Shown here piece after piece: positions 60,286-64,000 of a stretch of 64,000 nt of DNA (positions are counted from its first letter, which is position 1; each line of letters begins with the position of its first letter). Source of the DNA: Gaeumannomyces sp. JS-464 (Eukaryota > Ascomycota > Sordariomycetes > Magnaporthales > Magnaporthaceae). The notes below the pieces were generated by a model that was given only the letters and a program-made list of their open reading frames with translations, had not been told where the DNA came from and did not search any database. The position numbers were made by a program, and so were the translations under genes. The DNA lies in assembly GCA_002197995.1 (NCBI GenBank), contig NGZR01000006.1, forward strand, positions 2,283,001 through 2,347,000, in the 5' to 3' direction.

Positions 60286-60820
60286 TGTAAATATATAAGG
60301 TTTTAATTAAAGCGTGCTTACGTTAATTATAATAATTAACAAAGTTACGTTTAGTTAGTACGGGCTTTATTAAGCATTACAAGTAGTGCTAGCAAAGCCC
60401 TAAACTTAGTGGGTGGTACAGGCTTGTATTGCAGGGAGGGGGCGCTAATAATCGCCTTTTTTATATACCTTTTAACATCGATCCGCGGGCCCCCCGCTTA
60501 AAAAGGTTCCGGTGCCGCACGCGATTTTCCGAAAAATTATTTTATATAGGGAAATTAAAAAATCGACCCACGGCTATTAAAGCCATTTTTACGTTAAGCT
60601 TTTAAATTTAACTTATGCGTTTTTTACTTTTGCTTTAACGCGTGCAAAGTAGGTAAATTAAGTAGCCTTATAACGGCTAACTTAAACGCTATAGCACGTT
60701 ATAAGCCGACCTTATGCATAAATTTACAAAAGTATAAAGTAAGTAATACAAAGTAGGTAATGCGGGGTAAGTAAAGTTTATGCACCCAACTTTAACTAAA
60801 TACATTAATTCCTTTTAACA
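60286..60820 (-). repeat. 3' LTR of the Copia element
   Basis: 535 bp. On the minus strand it starts TGTTAAAAGGAATTAATG and ends ATATATTTACA. It aligns with the solo LTR at 40886-41421. Confidence 0.85.
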
Positions 60821-61665
60821 CCCTTTTTTTTTACTACTTTTTTTATATAAAACAGGAAAAGTTAATTACAAAATAATGCAAAATTAAAGTATAAAAGGAA
60901 ATTTTTTATGCGTTAAATAGCAGTACTATTAATTAAAGCAAATGGTAAAAAATTAAGGCTTTTAAAATGCAAGTTTAAAAGCTTTAAAAAAGCCAAATGC
61001 TTTAAAGGAGTTAACGGTTTAATTAAGCTATTAACGGGTATATTTTTAATGTTTACATACTTTATTGTAATAATGCCAGCATTAACTTCTTTTTTTAACA
61101 AAATGGAATTTTAACAACGTATGTTTAATTTAAAAATGCAAAATAAAGTTATATGCATTGCTAATAAAGCTAATATTATTATTAAAAATTGCAATAAAAC
61201 CATTTATAAAGTTTTGCAGCTTTGTAAACAAGTATTTTAACCATTTTACCTTTCGAAAGGTTTTTGTTAAAGCGTTAGTTTTAAGTTTTACAATGTTAAG
61301 TGTTATAGTATTAGCCTTTTTGCATTTTAAACAAATAAGGCTTTTGGCAATTATAAACAAATAACCGTAAATTAATTTAAATAAATCCCTATTTCCCGTA
61401 AAATCGCTATCGTTAAAACTAACTAATTTTAACAAATTATTTAACGGTTTAACGTTAATAAAGTTTATTTTAATTAATTTAACTTTATAATTATAACGTA
61501 TAGCTATATTACAAGTACTACCTAAGTATTTAAACAGGTTTTTAGCGGCGTTAATATGCTTGTTAATAAGCGTTATTAAGTGGTGTAAAATTTATTAAAC
61601 AGCGAAACTAATATCCGGCGGGGTTAACAGCATTAAATATATAACGGTTTTTATAATTTTTTATA

Positions 61666-63534
61666 ACGTGGTTTATTAGTAAATAACGCATATTAGTAAA
61701 TAACGCATATTAGTAAATAACGCACTTAAACCTAACCATTCGATAATCGACGCGTATATTAACTTAATAACGCTAAAAATCCATTTAAACTATTCGGAAT
61801 TATATATATTGGACATTTTTACTTCCTTTTAACAAATACGCGCATTATATCCGGTTTTACCGCAAATGTTAAATCGTTAACGAGTTATCGTCGCCCTTTT
61901 TTCTTAACCTTTATAATCGCGCATTTTTTGCTATATTTATTTATTTAACTCCTATTAAGTTTAAAACATTTCGTACCTTTTTTATTATAAATAACCTTTT
62001 AAATCGAACACGTGTTTTTTAACCTTTCGGCGTTTATTTAATGCTTCGTTTGCTTTTTTAAACGTAAACACCTCGGCTTGAAAAGGGCCACTTTATGCAT
62101 TATTGCTTTCGCCCTTTTTGCAATTTAATTTACAATTATATAAATAGGTGTTAAAAAGTTGCTTTAGTAATTAAAATTCGAGTTTTAATATATTCGGACT
62201 GCGAAATTGCTTTTTTTAGCTGTTTTAAGCGTTTTAAAAGTTTAAAGTTCGAAATCGTTTAAAGGCTTTTTTAAAAGCGTTAAAGTTCGTAACTTTACAT
62301 TTAGCTTTTTTAAAACCGAATTTAAATTAAAAGGAGCAAATTAAACCTTTTAAATGCCTTTTTAAATATTTCTTTTTATTATGGAATTAAAAAATGCCGT
62401 TTTAAACGCCGAAAGGAACTCGACTTTAATTACGTGGTTAACGTATAACCTTATTAAGTTTTTAATTTATTAACCGTACGCCCGCTTTATTAAGCCGAAA
62501 TACCCGACGTTAAGCGGCTAAAAAAAGTAAAACGAATGCGAAAGCATATAAAGCGTAATAATGTTATGTTTTTAGTAATAAAGCTCGAAATTCGTTAAAT
62601 AGTAACTTTCGTAACCGTTTAGCATTAACAAACGATAAAACCCCGTAAAACGAGCTGCAATATGTTTATCGAAATGCTAAATTTATTTTAAACCGAGTTC
62701 GTTTGTAATTTACCCGTTAGCGTTTATTACGATAACTTAATTACGTGGAAAGTCGGTTTTTAAATACCAATTAGTTAAATAGTATTACCTTTTAATAATA
62801 ATAAAAGGAAAAACCGCTTAACTGCAATAATTAACCTTTTAAATAACTATAACCCATTTCCGGTTGTTAAGTTAAATTAGCTTTGCTTTATTACAGCTTT
62901 TTAACGTTATAATAATTATAACCGCGGTAATTATGCTTATAAGGAAGCCGGTTTCGTTAAAGTTATAAATATCGTTATTTTAAATGCCATATTTAACTAT
63001 AATGCTTCGTATAAGTCGAACTACGCAAAAACGAGTTTAGGATTTTCGCATTTAGCTTTTTAATAGTTATACTTTTAAATCTAACGCGTGCCGAGCTTTG
63101 CGCGGCGTTTAACGAACTTATCGACTTAACATTTGTTAACGGTGCCCGCGTCGCGTTCGGCGAGCAATTAGTTAGTTATAGCTTTAATATTAAAAGGCCG
63201 GGGAGGAAATGCGCGAAAATCCAGCTTAAATATGTATTTAACAAGCGCCTTTTTTTCGAATTCCGTTAATTTCCGTAATTTGGGCATATAGTCGCGTTAA
63301 AAAGGTTAATTAGCGCGTTAGTACGCAACGTGGCTTTAAAAACGTTGTAAATTTTAACGGCCGAACGTATGCTAATTGCGCATTAAATTGCAATACCCGT
63401 ATAGCAAAAAAATTTAGCTTTTTGGATGTAATGCCATTTGTGTTGTTTAGCAATTAAAGTTAAAAGTGGGAAACGCAAATCGCGATGGAAAACGCGTTAT
63501 TCGTTAATATGCGTTACTTATTAATAAACTACGT
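61666..63534 (-). mobile_element. Fot1/pogo-like element nested in the Copia pol
   Basis: 1869 bp between TA (61664-61665) and TA (63535-63536), with ends ACGTGGTTTATTAGTAAATA and, mirrored, ACGTAGTTTATTAATAAGTA. It aligns with the copy at 38047-39906 in reverse orientation, so the transposase reads on the minus strand. The left inverted repeat holds three tandem copies of a 17-bp AGTAAATAACGCATATT unit. Heavily RIPed. Confidence 0.85.
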
Positions 63535-64000
63535 TAAGTTTAATTTTAGCAAAGTTACAAGTAATTCGCTTATATTTTTAAATACACCTAGTTGTAAAAG
63601 GATATTTATAAATCGAAAAGCTTTAGTTTAAACGTTTGGGCATTTCGTCGATATACTAGCTTTAATAGATTTAAAAAACCGTTTAAAGCTATTTTTTATA
63701 ATTTAAACACTTAAAAAGTAAGTGGCAAACCGCGATTTTTTAAATATTACACTTTATGTAGCGACTTTTTAAAAGTATTAATATACTTAATATTAAGCCT
63801 AATTAACAAGCAGTTATCCACGAAAGTAATATTAAAATGCTTTATTTCCGCATTAAATAAACCGCTGGATTAGAAATAAACGGGGTAAACCTTTCCGATT
63901 TTAATGGGTTTTTTTTAGCTTTTTTGCCATTTATAAAGCTCCTATTTCAAACTATATAATGCTTTTTTTAATAAAATCACTTATTTTTAATAGTTTTAAA

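Larger units (their letters stand above)
60286..64000 (-). mobile_element. Ty1/Copia retrotransposon, 3' part, split by a Fot1-like element
   Basis: The 3' LTR (60286-60820) is preceded on the minus strand by a purine tract (AAAAAAAAAGGG at about 60821-60832). Upstream, RNase H at about 61435-61150 reads LVSFNDSDFTGNRD and, further on, TITLNIVKLKTNALTK and KWLKYLF. These match the Copia S-D-x-D-(W/F)-A-G and T-(L/A)-S-(T/S)-x-E-A-E-Y region, RIPed. RT remains at 63540-64000 show F-V-D-N-C-L-L-I and N-I-K-x-I-N-x-x-K-K-S-L-H-K. The order RT before RNase H next to the 3' LTR is Copia-like. It continues beyond the window. Confidence 0.78.

Overview
The window comes from a filamentous ascomycete (Pezizomycotina) with a two-compartment genome. 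Three GC-rich gene islands (about 7.9-23.9 kb, 24.8-33.1 kb, 48.8-51.7 kb) carry spliced fungal genes with GT...AG introns. They are separated by AT-rich blocks made almost entirely of dead transposons. In those blocks CpA/TpG is scarce, TpA is abundant, and conserved transposon codons are turned into TAA/TAG. That is the mark of repeat-induced point mutation (RIP). Species cannot be assigned from the sequence alone.

Layout. 1-7.2 kb: a RIPed Ty3/Gypsy copy on the minus strand, cut by the window start, plus a solo LTR. 8.97-10.63 kb: an apparently intact five-exon seven-helix rhodopsin-domain (PTH11-like family) gene. 12.4-24 kb: a decayed insecticidal toxin complex (Tc)-type locus. It has an SpvB/TcdB-RHS (TcB-TcC fusion-like) pseudogene on the minus strand and, head to head, a truncated TcA-like gene on the plus strand that runs into RIPed transposon DNA. 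24.9-25.5 kb: a non-autonomous MULE with a perfect 9-bp target duplication. 25.8-32.4 kb: a multi-LysM/hevein/GH18 chitinase of the killer-toxin-like class, divergent from a secreted, probably GPI-anchored DUF7136-type protein.

32.6-48.0 kb is one nested insertion. A Mutator-like element (MULE1) contains a full-length Gypsy element with 5-bp target duplications. That Gypsy contains a Fot1/pogo-like element and a solo Copia-type LTR. A second MULE also sits in MULE1. 50.2-51.4 kb: an intact secreted LysM protein. 52.1-54.9 kb: a third MULE. 57-64 kb: a Gypsy fragment and a Ty1/Copia element (the latter split by another Fot1-like element), all on the minus strand.

Functional reading. The chitinase, DUF7136-type protein and LysM protein form a chitin/cell-wall interaction group, separated today by the 15-kb nested insertion. 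The Tc-like pair resembles a laterally acquired toxin locus that is decaying at an island edge. Its breaks include in-frame stops, several frameshifts and a 3' truncation. Some single-base frameshifts, here and in the chitinase, could be assembly errors.
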